A stretch of DNA of 64,000 nt from Clostridia bacterium (GCA_017517325.1 JAFWZW010000004.1:167295-231294); one strand, 5' to 3'; positions 15,676 through 24,741 are shown, counted from the stretch's first letter. Numbers and translations are program-made. The notes: generated by a model not told the origin, from the letters alone.

Positions 15676-17199
15676 ATGAAAGCAACCAAGATCCTTTCCT
15701 TGATCCTGGCTCTCATCATGCTTTGCTCTTGCTTCCTCGTAGCCTGCGGCGGCGAAGAAGATAAGGACAAGGTCGGTGGCGAGGTTTCTCTCAACACCAA
15801 CGAAGTTGATGAATCCAAGGTCCTGGACCTGCCCAAGCTGGGTGCAAGCGGCTTTAACGGTCACGAATTCCGTTTCGTTTCCAGAAAAGTAAACCACGTT
15901 CAGCTTCTGACCCACGAGATCTACGCCGAGTCTCTCACCGGTGATAAGATCAACGACGCAGTTTTCACCCGTAACTCTCAGATCGAAAAAGAGTACAATT
16001 GTAAGATCGTGGAAGAGCAGATCGCTTCCCCCGCTTCTTCTGCAAAAGAACCCCTGATCGCAGGTGAGTACTATGCAGACCTTCTCTTTGACGAAGCAAG
16101 ACTTCTCAGAGGCCTTGCCGGTCAGAACCTTCTGGTTGACCTTTCCATTCTGGAAAATATGAACCTGGAGAAGGCTTGGTACGATAAGAACTCCCTGAAC
16201 GGTATGAACATCGGTAAGAAGGTATTCTTTATCGTTGGTGATGCTGCTACTATGGACGACAGAGCCTCCTGGATCCTGTGGTTCAACAAGGACCATATGG
16301 AAGAATACGATGCCGATATCGACCTTTACGATGAGGTTCGCAAGGGAAAGTGGACCATCGACCGTTTGTACGAGCTGATGGTATCCACTGCAAAGGACCT
16401 GAACGGTGACGGCTTCCTGATGCCCGGTGAGGACCGTATGGGTTACATCTCCGAGCGTTACTGCAACTTCGGCCATGTGTTGGCCTGCGGCATTACCATG
16501 GGTACCGTTGACGACTCCGGCACCTGGGTCATCCCCACCACTCCCAAGCAGGAGCTGGTTGACGCGTGGGCCGCTCTGAGACCTCTGCTCACCTCTCCCG
16601 CCCGTGAAGTTTCCGCTAAGATCGACCGCTTTACCAAGGGTCTGGGTACCTTCTATTCCGGTAACCTGGGTACTGCCTTTGATCTGGGTGATTCCACCTA
16701 CAGAATCGGCGCACTTCCCATGCCCAAGCTCAACGAGGAGCAGAAGGAATATAAGACCGGCGTTTACTACTCTCAGCTTTGCACTTATGCCATTCCCAAC
16801 ACGGTAGAAGGCGCTGAGGACTGGGCAACCAACGGGTTCTCCTCCGGTGTTGAACAGGTTGCTTACTTCTTCGAAGTATTCTCCTACTATTCTATGAACC
16901 TTCTCACCCCTGCTTTCTACAACCAGGTGCTTTTGAAGCAGGTTGCTTCCGATCCCGAATCTGCCGAAATGATCGAGATCGCAATGGAGCATAAGGTATA
17001 CGACCCCATCGCAGGCTATAACTTCGGTGGTATCAACGTTTATTCACACGTTGGTTCCAACAACCAGAACGGCATTCCCGGTACGGACGTGAACTACGAT
17101 ACTCTGGTTTCCTCTTACGAAGCCAAGGTTGCTGCAGCCCGTAAGGCGCTTCAGCAGTATATCGAGTACACCGACTTCCAGGGTACCGACTTGGCGTAA
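15676..17199 (+). CDS. Extracellular solute-binding lipoprotein, paralogue 1
   Basis: 507 residues: lipoprotein signal with lipobox LVAC (Cys24), a short acidic linker, then a two-lobed type-1 binding-protein sequence (FNGHEFRFVSRKVN; DVDLYDEV-type motif DIDLYDEVRKGKWTIDRLYELM; KDLNGDGFLMPGEDRMGY, an EF-hand-like DxNxDG loop). Likely anchored outside the membrane and binding a carbohydrate or related ligand. No permease or ATPase gene is adjacent, so the transporter partner must lie elsewhere. Nearly identical in plan to the next two genes, with its own promoter and terminator. Confidence 0.85.
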   Translation: MKATKILSLILALIMLCSCFLVACGGEEDKDKVGGEVSLNTNEVDESKVLDLPKLGASGFNGHEFRFVSRKVNHVQLLTHEIYAESLTGDKINDAVFTRNSQIEKEYNCKIVEEQIASPASSAKEPLIAGEYYADLLFDEARLLRGLAGQNLLVDLSILENMNLEKAWYDKNSLNGMNIGKKVFFIVGDAATMDDRASWILWFNKDHMEEYDADIDLYDEVRKGKWTIDRLYELMVSTAKDLNGDGFLMPGEDRMGYISERYCNFGHVLACGITMGTVDDSGTWVIPTTPKQELVDAWAALRPLLTSPAREVSAKIDRFTKGLGTFYSGNLGTAFDLGDSTYRIGALPMPKLNEEQKEYKTGVYYSQLCTYAIPNTVEGAEDWATNGFSSGVEQVAYFFEVFSYYSMNLLTPAFYNQVLLKQVASDPESAEMIEIAMEHKVYDPIAGYNFGGINVYSHVGSNNQNGIPGTDVNYDTLVSSYEAKVAAARKALQQYIEYTDFQGTDLA

Positions 17200-17213
17200 A
17201 TCGCTTTTTTACA

Positions 17214-17246
17214 GAACAGCACGGATCTTCCGTGCTGTTCTTTTTT
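17214..17246 (+). terminator. Terminator of solute-binding protein 1
   Basis: 12-bp perfect stem GAACAGCACGGA (17214-17225) with 17229-17240, then six T. Confidence 0.9.
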
Positions 17247-17279
17247 GTTACAAGATTGAAAGAATAAAAGATGAATATT

Positions 17280-17351
17280 TTGCTATGACGGGCTGCTTTT
17301 GTTAAAATGATCTAAAATTCTATTCCTGTAGCAAATAAAATGTGGTAAAAT
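17280..17351 (+). promoter_or_regulatory. Promoter region of solute-binding protein 2
   Basis: Two candidate -10 boxes: TAAAAT at 17303-17308 with TTGCTA 17 bases upstream (17280-17285), and TAAAAT at 17346-17351. The second is in the same context (AATTC...TAAAATGTA) as TAAAAT 19150-19155 before the third paralogue, so it may be the conserved one. Confidence 0.5.
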
Positions 17352-17398
17352 GTACTTAAGCCAATTGGTTTGGAACAATAAACACAAGGAGAAAAACA

Positions 17399-18922
17399 AT
17401 GAAAGCAACCAAGATCCTTTCCCTGATCCTTGCGCTTATGATGCTTTGCTCCTGCCTTCTTGCGGCCTGCGGCGGCGAAGAAGAAAAGGGCGAGGTCGGC
17501 GGCGAGGTTTCCCTCAACACCAACGAGATTGATGAATCCAAGGTCCTGGATCTGCCCAAACTGGGTGCGAACGGATTTAACGGCCACGAATTTCGTTTTG
17601 TTTCCAGAAAAGTAAACCACGATTCCTTGAAAACCTACGAGATCTACGCCGAGTCCCTTACCGGTGATAAGGTCAACGACGCGGTTTTCACCCGTAACTC
17701 ACAGATCGAAAAAGAGTACAACTGCAAGATCGTGGAGGAGCAGGTCAGTTCCCCTGCATCCTCTGCTATGGAACCCTTGGTTGCGGGCGAGTATTATGCA
17801 GATATTCTGTTTGACGAGGCAAGACTTCTCAGGAGCCTTGCAGGTAAGAATTTGCTTGTAGATCTTTCCCTGCCGGAAAATATGAATCTGGAGAAGGCCT
17901 GGTACGATAAAAACTCCCTGAGCGGTATGAACATCGGCAAAAAGGTATTCTTTATCGTTGGGGATGCCGCAACTTTGGATGATCGATGTGCATGGATCAT
18001 GTGGTTTAACAAAGATCACATGGAAGAATACGATGCCGACATCGACCTTTACGATGAGGTTCGCAAGGGAAAGTGGACCATTGACCGTCTGTACGAATTG
18101 ATGGTAGCTACCGCAAAGGATCTGAACGGTGACGGTTACCTGATGCCCGGCGAAGATCGCTTCGGTTACATTGCCGAGCGGTACGGCAACTTCGGCCACG
18201 TGCTGTCCTGCGGTGTTACCATTGGTAACGTTGATGATTCCGGCACCTGGGTCATTCCTACCACACCCAAGCAGGAGCTGATTGACGCATGGGCTGCTCT
18301 GAAGCCTGTTCTTACCTCTCCCGCTCGTTTCCTTTCTTCCAATATCGAATATTTTACCAAGGGCCTTGGCACCTTCTATTCTGCCGGCATCGGCTCCGCC
18401 CTTTCTCTGGGGAATTCTACCTACAGAATCGGTGCGCTTCCTATGCCTAAGCAAAACGAGGAACAAGAACATTATTTGTCCGGCGTCGGTTATTCTCAGC
18501 TTTGTGCATACTCCATTCCCACTACGGTAGAGGGGGCCGAGGACTGGGCAGTCAACGGCTTTAGCTCCGGCGTTGAGCAGGTTGCCTATTTCTTTGAAGT
18601 ATTTTCTTACTATTCTATGAATCTTCTGACCCCCGCTTTCTATAATCAGGTGCTTTTGAAGCAGGTGGTTACGGATCCCGAATCCGCCGAAATGATCGAG
18701 ATCGCAATGCAGCACAAGGTATACGACCCCATCGCAGGCTATAACTTCGGTGGTATCAACGTTTATTCACACGTTGGCTCCAACCATCAGAACGGGATTC
18801 CCGGTACGGACGTGAACTACGATACCCTGGTCTCCTCTTACGAAGCCAAGGTGGCTGCCGCTCGCAAGGCGCTCCAGCAGTACATCGAATTCACCGACTA
18901 TATTGGAACCGATATGATCTAA
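17399..18922 (+). CDS. Extracellular solute-binding lipoprotein, paralogue 2
   Basis: 507 residues, same length as paralogue 1 and aligning without gaps by eye, with identical stretches such as the lipobox region (Cys24), DIDLYDEVRKGKWTIDRLYEL and the C terminus GIPGTDVNYDTLVSSYEAK. Differences cluster near residues 305-365 (LSSNIEYFTKGLGTFYSAGI), which may shape the ligand pocket. GAGAAAAAC ribosome-binding region precedes ATG 17399. Same inferred function as paralogue 1; a recent tandem duplicate with its own promoter and terminator, so the copies can be expressed separately. Confidence 0.85.
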   Translation: MKATKILSLILALMMLCSCLLAACGGEEEKGEVGGEVSLNTNEIDESKVLDLPKLGANGFNGHEFRFVSRKVNHDSLKTYEIYAESLTGDKVNDAVFTRNSQIEKEYNCKIVEEQVSSPASSAMEPLVAGEYYADILFDEARLLRSLAGKNLLVDLSLPENMNLEKAWYDKNSLSGMNIGKKVFFIVGDAATLDDRCAWIMWFNKDHMEEYDADIDLYDEVRKGKWTIDRLYELMVATAKDLNGDGYLMPGEDRFGYIAERYGNFGHVLSCGVTIGNVDDSGTWVIPTTPKQELIDAWAALKPVLTSPARFLSSNIEYFTKGLGTFYSAGIGSALSLGNSTYRIGALPMPKQNEEQEHYLSGVGYSQLCAYSIPTTVEGAEDWAVNGFSSGVEQVAYFFEVFSYYSMNLLTPAFYNQVLLKQVVTDPESAEMIEIAMQHKVYDPIAGYNFGGINVYSHVGSNHQNGIPGTDVNYDTLVSSYEAKVAAARKALQQYIEFTDYIGTDMI

Positions 18923-18936
18923 AACTCTTGTTTACA

Positions 18937-18973
18937 GGGCAGTGCGGATTTTCCGCACTGCCCATTTTCTTTC
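18937..18973 (+). terminator. Terminator of solute-binding protein 2
   Basis: GGGCAGTGCGGA (18937-18948) pairs with 18952-18963, followed by a T-rich run. Confidence 0.85.
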
Positions 18974-19149
18974 ATTTTTACAGAAGGGAAAAAGTGCTTT
19001 TCTTTGAATAATTAAGGCTTATTTCCGAAAATTGAGCCGATTTTGTGAAAATGCACAAAAGGAAAAGAACCAAATCGTATAAGTCGTTAAAAATTATTTC
19101 GAGTTTGTAAATAGTCCGAAATTCCGTTCCAAAAGAAAAAATCTTGTGC

Positions 19150-19155
19150 TAAAAT
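19150..19155 (+). promoter_or_regulatory. Putative -10 of solute-binding protein 3
   Basis: TAAAAT 48 bases before the ATG, with weak TTCCAA 17 bases upstream. Its surroundings match the -10 at 17346 upstream of paralogue 2. The remainder of 18974-19149 is AT-rich with nothing recognisable. Confidence 0.45.
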
Positions 19156-19202
19156 GTATTTGCCCTCGTTTCGGGGGAAAAACAACGTAAGGAGAAAAAC
19201 AA

Positions 19203-20702
19203 ATGAAAGCAACTAAGATCCTTTCCCTGATCCTTGCTGCAATCATGCTCTGTTCCTGCTTCCTCGTAGCCTGTGGCGGCGATGATGGCAAGAAGGGCGA
19301 CGGCGGTGAAGTTATCCTCAACACCAACGAAGTCGACCAGAGCAAGGTTTTGGATCTGGAGAAGAAGACATTCAACGGCCACGAATTCCGTTTTATGTCC
19401 AGAAAGACCAGCCACTATCACCTTGACACCCACGAGATCTACGCTGAAGAGCTCACTGGTGACAAGCTGAACGACGCTGTCTTTACCCGTAACGCTCAGC
19501 TGGAAAAGGAATACAACTGCAAGATCACCGAAGAGAAGACCTCTTCTCCCGCATCTGCAGCCCGTGAGCCTTTGATGGCAGGCGAATACGTCGCAGACTT
19601 CCTGTTCGACGAAGCAAGACTTCTGAGAAACCTTGCTGCCAGCAACCTGCTTGCTGACGTTGCAAAGTGCGAAAACGTAAACTTGGAGAAGGCTTGGTAC
19701 GATGAAAACGGTCTTAACGGCCTGAACATCGGCGGTAAGGTATTCTTCGTGGTTGGTGACGCCGCTTGTCTTGACGACATCGCTTCCTACATTATGAGAT
19801 TCAACCGTGACTTCGTTGAAGAGTACGATGCTGACATCGACCTCTATGATGAAGTTCGCAAGGGTAAGTGGACCATTGACCGTCTGTACGAGTTGATGAA
19901 CGCTACCGCAAAAGACCTGAACGGTGACGGCTTCCTGATGCCCAACGAAGACCGTTTCGGTTACAACGCTGAAAGAGCCGTTAACTGGGCTCACGTTGCT
20001 GCTTGCGGCGTGACCGTATCCACCATGGACGACTCCGGCAACTATGACATCCCCTTGTCTCCCAAGCAGGAGCTGGTTGATGCATGGGCTGCTTTGAAGC
20101 CTGTTCTGACCGCTTCTACCCGTCTGAACGATGACGGCGGTCTCAATGAAGGTCTCTGCGTGTTCTACTGCTGTAACACCGGTTCTCTTCTGAATTCCAG
20201 CGAATCCACGTACGACCTGGGCGTTCTTCCTCTGCCCAAGCTCAACGAGGATCAGGATAAGTACTACACCACTGTGTACTTCTCTCAGCTTTGCTCTTAC
20301 TGCATCCCCAACACCGCCAACAACGCTGAAGACTATGCAACCAACGGTTTCACCTCCGGTGTTGAACAGGCAGCATACTTCCTGGAAGTATTCTCCTACT
20401 ACTCCATGAACATTCTCACCCCTGCTTTCTACAACCAGGTAATCCTGAAGCAGTCTGTTCGTGACCTTGAGTCTGCAGAAATGGTTGAGATCGCTCTGGA
20501 AAACAAGATCTATGACCCCGTTATCGGTTACTCCTTCGGCGGTATGAACATCTTCTCCGCAGTTGGTTCTGCTAACCAGAACGGCATTCCCGGTACTGAC
20601 GTTAACTATGATACGCTGGTTTCTTCTTACGAAGCTAAGGTTGCTGCAGCTCGTAAGGCTCTGACCAACTATCTGAACTACATCAACACCGAGTCCCTGT
20701 AA
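19203..20702 (+). CDS. Extracellular solute-binding lipoprotein, paralogue 3
   Basis: 499 residues, the most diverged of the three: same signal peptide and lipobox (LVAC, Cys24), same FNGHEFRFMSRK, DIDLYDEVRKGKWTIDRLYELM and GIPGTDVNYDTLVSSYEAK blocks, but shorter after the lipobox and around residues 300-335 (LNDDGGLNEGLCVFYCCNTG). Codon choice is strongly biased to a small set (GAC, AAG, GGT, CTG), which suggests higher expression than its neighbours. AAGGAGAAAAACAA precedes the ATG. Orphan binding protein like the others. Confidence 0.85.
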   Translation: MKATKILSLILAAIMLCSCFLVACGGDDGKKGDGGEVILNTNEVDQSKVLDLEKKTFNGHEFRFMSRKTSHYHLDTHEIYAEELTGDKLNDAVFTRNAQLEKEYNCKITEEKTSSPASAAREPLMAGEYVADFLFDEARLLRNLAASNLLADVAKCENVNLEKAWYDENGLNGLNIGGKVFFVVGDAACLDDIASYIMRFNRDFVEEYDADIDLYDEVRKGKWTIDRLYELMNATAKDLNGDGFLMPNEDRFGYNAERAVNWAHVAACGVTVSTMDDSGNYDIPLSPKQELVDAWAALKPVLTASTRLNDDGGLNEGLCVFYCCNTGSLLNSSESTYDLGVLPLPKLNEDQDKYYTTVYFSQLCSYCIPNTANNAEDYATNGFTSGVEQAAYFLEVFSYYSMNILTPAFYNQVILKQSVRDLESAEMVEIALENKIYDPVIGYSFGGMNIFSAVGSANQNGIPGTDVNYDTLVSSYEAKVAAARKALTNYLNYINTESL

Positions 20703-20712
20703 TCAAAGGATC

Positions 20713-20747
20713 AAAAACTCCTCCGCTTCGGCGGGGGAGTTTTTTTG
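20713..20747 (+). terminator. Terminator of solute-binding protein 3
   Basis: ACTCCTCCGC-TTCG-GCGGGGGAGT stem with a stable UUCG loop (one G-U), then seven T. Confidence 0.9.
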
Positions 20748-20750
20748 TGC

Positions 20751-20783
20751 AAAAAAATCCCGGCTTTGTAGCAAAGCCGGGAT
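20751..20783 (-). terminator. Terminator of the AraC-family gene
   Basis: ATCCCGGCTTTG (20757-20768) pairs with 20772-20783; on the reverse strand it is followed by a T-run (20751-20757). Confidence 0.85.
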
Positions 20784-20787
20784 CGGA

Positions 20788-21582
20788 TCAGTTAGAAGGA
20801 ACGGTTTTTCTTTTTTGCCTGTATTCGGAAGGAGAAAGGCCGTGTGCAAGGCGGAAGGCGCGATTAAAGCTTCGAATGGAGCCGAAGCCTGCAATATTTG
20901 CGATCTGCGTTACGGAAAGGTCGCTTTCCTCTAAAAGGCGGGTGGCTTCTTCCAGCCTCATTCCGTTACAATATGCGGGTAGAGAGGTGTGAAAGGTTTC
21001 GGAAAAAACGTGAGAAATGGTACTTTCGCTGATTCCCAACGCGCGTGCCAGTGCCTTGCGGCTTACGTTCTCACCGCTATGAGCAGAGAGATAGGCAAGG
21101 ATCTCGTGCAGGGTGCTTTTACTGTGCTCTTGCCGCTGTGTTGTGGGGAACAAAGATAAAAATTTGCCTGCCAAAATGCGGCAATATCCTTTTTTTACCT
21201 CTTCGCCGCAGCTGCCACTTTCCTCTGCTGCCAAAGGAAAAATATCCTGCAGGCGCGTTTGTTCCCAAGAGCCCATTGGCAAAACAGGGTTTACGGGCAT
21301 TCGATCAGCTAAAACACAGTGAAAAGGATTCAGATCCTCCCAAGTAAGAATGGCAAGAAAGCCCTTTGCTTCGTTGCTGTCAAAAAAAGTGTGAATGAAG
21401 TGGGGAAAAATAATGAATAGATCACCGGCTTGAAGATGAAAGGCCTTTCCCTCAATGGCAAGGGTGCCTGATCCTTCCTTCAGCCAGCCGATCTCCAATG
21501 CATTGTGCAGGTGCGGGGCGTAATCTAAGGTGGAAAAGGCAGAAATGCGGCTTATTTTTTTATCCTGATAAAAGGGCTGCAT
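20788..21582 (-). CDS. AraC-family transcriptional regulator
   Basis: 264 residues. N-terminal cupin-like ligand domain (HLHNALEIGWLKEGSGTLAIEG; GDLFIIFPHFIHTF) and C-terminal double HTH (ALARALGISESTISHVFSETF and LSVTQIANIAGFGSIRSFNRAFR, ending GLSPSEYRQ). Such regulators commonly sense sugars and activate uptake or degradation genes. Candidates for control are the convergent binding-protein genes or the divergent envelope operon, but no operator is visible. AAAGGAGTGCCTGT before ATG 21582. Confidence 0.93.
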   Translation of the reverse strand: MQPFYQDKKISRISAFSTLDYAPHLHNALEIGWLKEGSGTLAIEGKAFHLQAGDLFIIFPHFIHTFFDSNEAKGFLAILTWEDLNPFHCVLADRMPVNPVLPMGSWEQTRLQDIFPLAAEESGSCGEEVKKGYCRILAGKFLSLFPTTQRQEHSKSTLHEILAYLSAHSGENVSRKALARALGISESTISHVFSETFHTSLPAYCNGMRLEEATRLLEESDLSVTQIANIAGFGSIRSFNRAFRLAHGLSPSEYRQKRKTVPSN

Positions 21583-21607
21583 ACAGGCACTCCTTTCGTT
21601 TTTTTAT

Positions 21608-21636
21608 ATTATACCTGCATTTCCCGATATTTTCAA
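21608..21636 (-). promoter_or_regulatory. Promoter of the AraC-family gene
   Basis: Reverse strand TTGAAA (21631-21636), 17-base spacer, TATAAT (21608-21613). Confidence 0.75.
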
Positions 21637-21666
21637 CAACGGAAGCGCTTGTTTACAAAAAAAGCA

Positions 21667-21695
21667 TTGTCTTTTTTTGATCTATGTGGTAAAAT
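21667..21695 (+). promoter_or_regulatory. Promoter of the phosphodiester glycosidase operon
   Basis: TTGTCT (21667-21672), 17-base spacer, TAAAAT (21690-21695). Its position rules out the upstream ATG at 21649 as the translation start. Confidence 0.65.
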
Positions 21696-21756
21696 GGCTA
21701 CGCTTGCAGTACTATGGAGTATCAAGCTGAAAAATACAGAAAAGAGGAAAATTTCA

Positions 21757-22929
21757 TTGGAAAAACACGAAGATTTTGTACTTTTGATGGAAGAACCCAA
21801 GGTTAGTGAAGAACTACCGAAGGCGGATAAGCCAAAAAAGGAAAAAAAGCAAAAAAAGAAGAGCAGAAAGAAGATTTGGCTTCGAGTGCTTCTTTCCGTT
21901 TTTACGCTTTTAGCGTGTATCGTGATCACGGCAGTTCTTGCCTGCCAGATCCTTTTAAACGGCCCCAGCCCCACGATGCGTGATGCGTTGGTGCTTTCCG
22001 CCAAGCAGGCCAGCGCCACCAAATGGCTGCCAGGCCTCTTTCTACCGGAGGAGCTGGTGCACCGGATCGAGGAGAGCAGTAAGACCGTAACCTACGACGT
22101 GATCTCAATGGAGAGTGTTACGCCCCCTTCTCAGGAGGAAGAGGTGGACGAATGGGCAGATGCCATTGACGGGATCCGTTTTATCAACATTACAAAACCC
22201 GCCTTCAAGGCGTACCTTCTGATGGTGAAGGATCCCACCCGTGTTTTCGTTGGCACCTCCAGCGATTTCCAGTCGGGTAAGTCAGGCAGCCGTATTTTTG
22301 ATATTGTCAATGAATACGGTGCCGTTGCAGCTATCAACGGAGGCGAATTTCCCGACACGGGCGGAATCGGTTCCGGTGCTACCCCCATCGGCATTACCTT
22401 TGCAGGGGGCAAAATGGTCTGGTCAGGCCCCACAAACCGTAGCTTTGTGGGCTTTACGGCAGATAACCGTCTGGTGGCCTCGGAAGGTATGACCCAGGCC
22501 CGTGCTAAGGAGCTTGGCATTCGTGACGGCGTTTGCTTCCAAAGCGGTAACTGCTTGATCTCCAACGACGGCACGAATATGACTCTCCACTATTCCGACG
22601 GTGATACCGGCCGTGCACAGCGCACAGCCATCGGTCAACGGGCGGACGGAACGGTGCTCCTTCTGGTTACCGACGGAAGAACCGCTTCCAGTATCGGCGC
22701 AACCCACAACGAGTTGATCAGCCTGATGCTGGAATACGGCGCAGTGGTTGCAGGAAAGCTGGATGGCGGAAGCTCCGCAATGATGTACTATCGGGATTAT
22801 TATAACCTTTACAATTACGATATGTCAAAGCTTGACGAATATCAGCGCCGCGGACTTGTTAACAGCTATAAGGCCTTTACCGAGCCCCGCAGATTGCCCA
22901 CTTATTTTCTTGTAGGGGAGGCGAAATAA
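21757..22929 (+). CDS. Phosphodiester glycosidase family protein (NAGPA-like), membrane anchored
   Basis: Start chosen at TTG 21757 (AAGAGG nine bases upstream, downstream of the promoter), giving 390 residues. A basic Lys-rich stretch precedes a transmembrane segment (about 50-75 of this model), then an extracytoplasmic phosphodiester-glycosidase domain: AAINGGEFPDTGGIGSGATP, TAIGQRADGTVLLLVTDGR and KLDGGSSAMMYY. The family includes the lysosomal uncovering enzyme NAGPA and bacterial exopolysaccharide-associated proteins; it cleaves sugar-phosphodiester bonds, probably in wall or surface polymers. First gene of a three-gene envelope operon with the unknown protein and PAP2 phosphatase. Confidence 0.85.
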   Translation: MEKHEDFVLLMEEPKVSEELPKADKPKKEKKQKKKSRKKIWLRVLLSVFTLLACIVITAVLACQILLNGPSPTMRDALVLSAKQASATKWLPGLFLPEELVHRIEESSKTVTYDVISMESVTPPSQEEEVDEWADAIDGIRFINITKPAFKAYLLMVKDPTRVFVGTSSDFQSGKSGSRIFDIVNEYGAVAAINGGEFPDTGGIGSGATPIGITFAGGKMVWSGPTNRSFVGFTADNRLVASEGMTQARAKELGIRDGVCFQSGNCLISNDGTNMTLHYSDGDTGRAQRTAIGQRADGTVLLLVTDGRTASSIGATHNELISLMLEYGAVVAGKLDGGSSAMMYYRDYYNLYNYDMSKLDEYQRRGLVNSYKAFTEPRRLPTYFLVGEAK

Positions 22930-24063
22930 ATGACACAGAAAAAACGTTCTTTTCCCATTTTTTGGTGTATTTACGCACTCCTGCTTATAGCTTTTGTGGC
23001 GTTTCTTTACTGGGGAGCAGGGGAATTAAAAGCATATCTTACCGCATTTGAAAACAGCCAGCCCATACATTTGGCCGAAAGTGTGTTTCAGGAATACTTC
23101 ACCGGAGATTCACTGGTTCCCGCCTTGGAGAAATCAGGCTATGAGCCGGGTGAATACGAATCTCTGGAGGCACCGGCTGCCGTTTTGAAGGCAATGCAGG
23201 AGGGCAAGGATATCTCCTATTATTCCGCTTCCGTTTTGGGAGATGAGGTGCGTTACAACGTGGTCCTGACCGATCAGGTGCAGGAAAGCGAAACGGAAAC
23301 CAACGATGAGATCAAGGTGCAGGGCATTCCCTCCACCAAGCTTGCCACCATTTACCTGAACAAAAGGGAAGAAGCGGATGAATACGGCTTCCGCGGCTAT
23401 GAATTTACCAAGCTTGAAATGTTCGTCAAGCCCGAAAAAAGCGTGAAGGTAACGGCGCCTTCTACCTCAAAGCTGACCATCAACGGGAAAGACGTGACCG
23501 CCGACCACGTGATCGGTGAGCAGGCTCACGAATTTAACGCCTTTCTGCCCCAAGGCGTAGAAGGGATCACCCTTCTGACCTACGAAGTGACGGGGCTTTA
23601 TGAAGAGCCCACCTTGGCTTTGGTAGACCGCAACGGAATGGAGCAAACTCTGGTGCAGGATGAAAAGACCGGCGCCTTTGACGCCAAACTCAATTACGAT
23701 TCCGCCCTGCAGGAGCAGCAAGCGGATCGGATCCTTACCGGTATGAAGGAATTTGCCAAGCATATGCAGAACGATGGGGGAATCGGCCCTGTAAGCCGCT
23801 ATTTCGATACCTCCAGTATGTTCTATCGAAACATCGCCTATAACCTTTCCCAGTTCGTATGGGATCACAACGGCTATGAATTTCGCAATGAAGTGGTAGA
23901 AAACTTCTACGCCTTTGATGAAAACACCTTCTGTTGCCACGTTGCCTTTGACCACGTACTGAAGCTCTACGGCAGAGAGGATTACGTTGACTCCATTGAT
24001 ATGATCATCTTTGCCAAGAAAAAGGGCAATAACTTCTACATTTACGATCGCATCGTTCAGTAG
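22930..24063 (+). CDS. Membrane-anchored protein of unknown function
   Basis: 377 residues: one N-terminal transmembrane segment (about 9-29, FWCIYALLLIAFVAFLYWGAG) and a large extracytoplasmic region of mixed alpha/beta character. VKVTAPSTSKLTINGKDVT and a repeat-like EFNAFLPQGVEGITLLTYEVTG resemble the short beta-domains that present 'tethered' wall proteins; no catalytic motif is seen. It starts on the base after the upstream stop (TAAATG) with GGGGAGG inside the previous gene, so translation is coupled. Its partners suggest a job in surface polymer turnover. Confidence 0.75.
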   Translation: MTQKKRSFPIFWCIYALLLIAFVAFLYWGAGELKAYLTAFENSQPIHLAESVFQEYFTGDSLVPALEKSGYEPGEYESLEAPAAVLKAMQEGKDISYYSASVLGDEVRYNVVLTDQVQESETETNDEIKVQGIPSTKLATIYLNKREEADEYGFRGYEFTKLEMFVKPEKSVKVTAPSTSKLTINGKDVTADHVIGEQAHEFNAFLPQGVEGITLLTYEVTGLYEEPTLALVDRNGMEQTLVQDEKTGAFDAKLNYDSALQEQQADRILTGMKEFAKHMQNDGGIGPVSRYFDTSSMFYRNIAYNLSQFVWDHNGYEFRNEVVENFYAFDENTFCCHVAFDHVLKLYGREDYVDSIDMIIFAKKKGNNFYIYDRIVQ

Positions 24064-24074
24064 TAGGAGGGAAT

Positions 24075-24650
24075 ATGGAACAGTTGATTCAGTGGGAGCT
24101 TTCTCTCTTACATAGCATTCAGGAATTTGCTACTCCTCTTTGGGATACCCTTTGGACCTCGGTTACGATGCTGGGCGAATCGGGCATCTTTTGGATCGTG
24201 TTATCCCTGGTTTTGATGATTCCAAAAAAGACCCGCAGAGCCGGTTTTTCTATGGGACTTGCGCTTCTGATCGGTTTGATCCTCTGCAACGGCGTTATGA
24301 AAAACGTCTTTGCAAGGCCGCGTCCCTATCATCTTGATCCGACCTTGGCTCATCGCCTTGCTTGGGGTGAAATGTCTACGGATTTTTCCTTCCCTTCGGG
24401 TCATACTACCGCCTCCTTTGAAGGGGCTGTGGCATTGATCCTTCGGCATAAAAAATGGGGAACGGTGGCTCTCGTGGCGGCGTTTCTTATTGCCATATCC
24501 CGCATTTGTCTTATCGTGCATTACCCCACCGACGTGGTCTTCGGCGCCGTATTCGGTGCCGCTTATGCGTTTCTTGCCTCTTGGGTGGTGGATACCCTTT
24601 GGCGTCTATACGATAAAAAACAAGAGGAAAAAAAGCAAAAACAAGCGTAA
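24075..24650 (+). CDS. PAP2-family membrane phosphatase
   Basis: 191 residues with about six membrane helices. The three phosphatase signatures are present: KNVFARPRP, FPSGHTT (catalytic His) and SRICLIVHYPTDV. Such enzymes dephosphorylate undecaprenyl pyrophosphate or phosphatidylglycerol phosphate outside the membrane; the neighbours favour lipid-carrier recycling. AGGAGG site, 11 bases after the previous stop. Lys/Gln-rich tail is cytoplasmic. Confidence 0.93.
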   Translation: MEQLIQWELSLLHSIQEFATPLWDTLWTSVTMLGESGIFWIVLSLVLMIPKKTRRAGFSMGLALLIGLILCNGVMKNVFARPRPYHLDPTLAHRLAWGEMSTDFSFPSGHTTASFEGAVALILRHKKWGTVALVAAFLIAISRICLIVHYPTDVVFGAVFGAAYAFLASWVVDTLWRLYDKKQEEKKQKQA

Positions 24651-24654
24651 AGAA

Positions 24655-24687
24655 TAAAGGGCTTGCAGACTATCTGCAAGCCCTTTA
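24655..24687. terminator. Hairpin after the PAP2 gene
   Basis: 15-bp perfect stem TAAAGGGCTTGCAGA / complement with loop CTA; only a short T stretch follows. Confidence 0.7.
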
Positions 24688-24690
24688 TTG

Positions 24691-24733
24691 CAAAAAACAG
24701 TCCGTCACCCAAAAGGTAGCGGACTGTTTTTTT
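24691..24733. terminator. Bidirectional terminator
   Basis: AAAAAACAGTCCG pairs with CGGACTGTTTTTT across a 15-base loop, flanked by A- and T-runs; serves the convergent solute-binding protein gene. Confidence 0.8.
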
Positions 24734-24741
24734 AAAACTGT

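Noticed and set aside
15676-20702. Complete ABC importer locus
   Set aside because: Only binding proteins are present; no permease or ATPase gene lies on either side.
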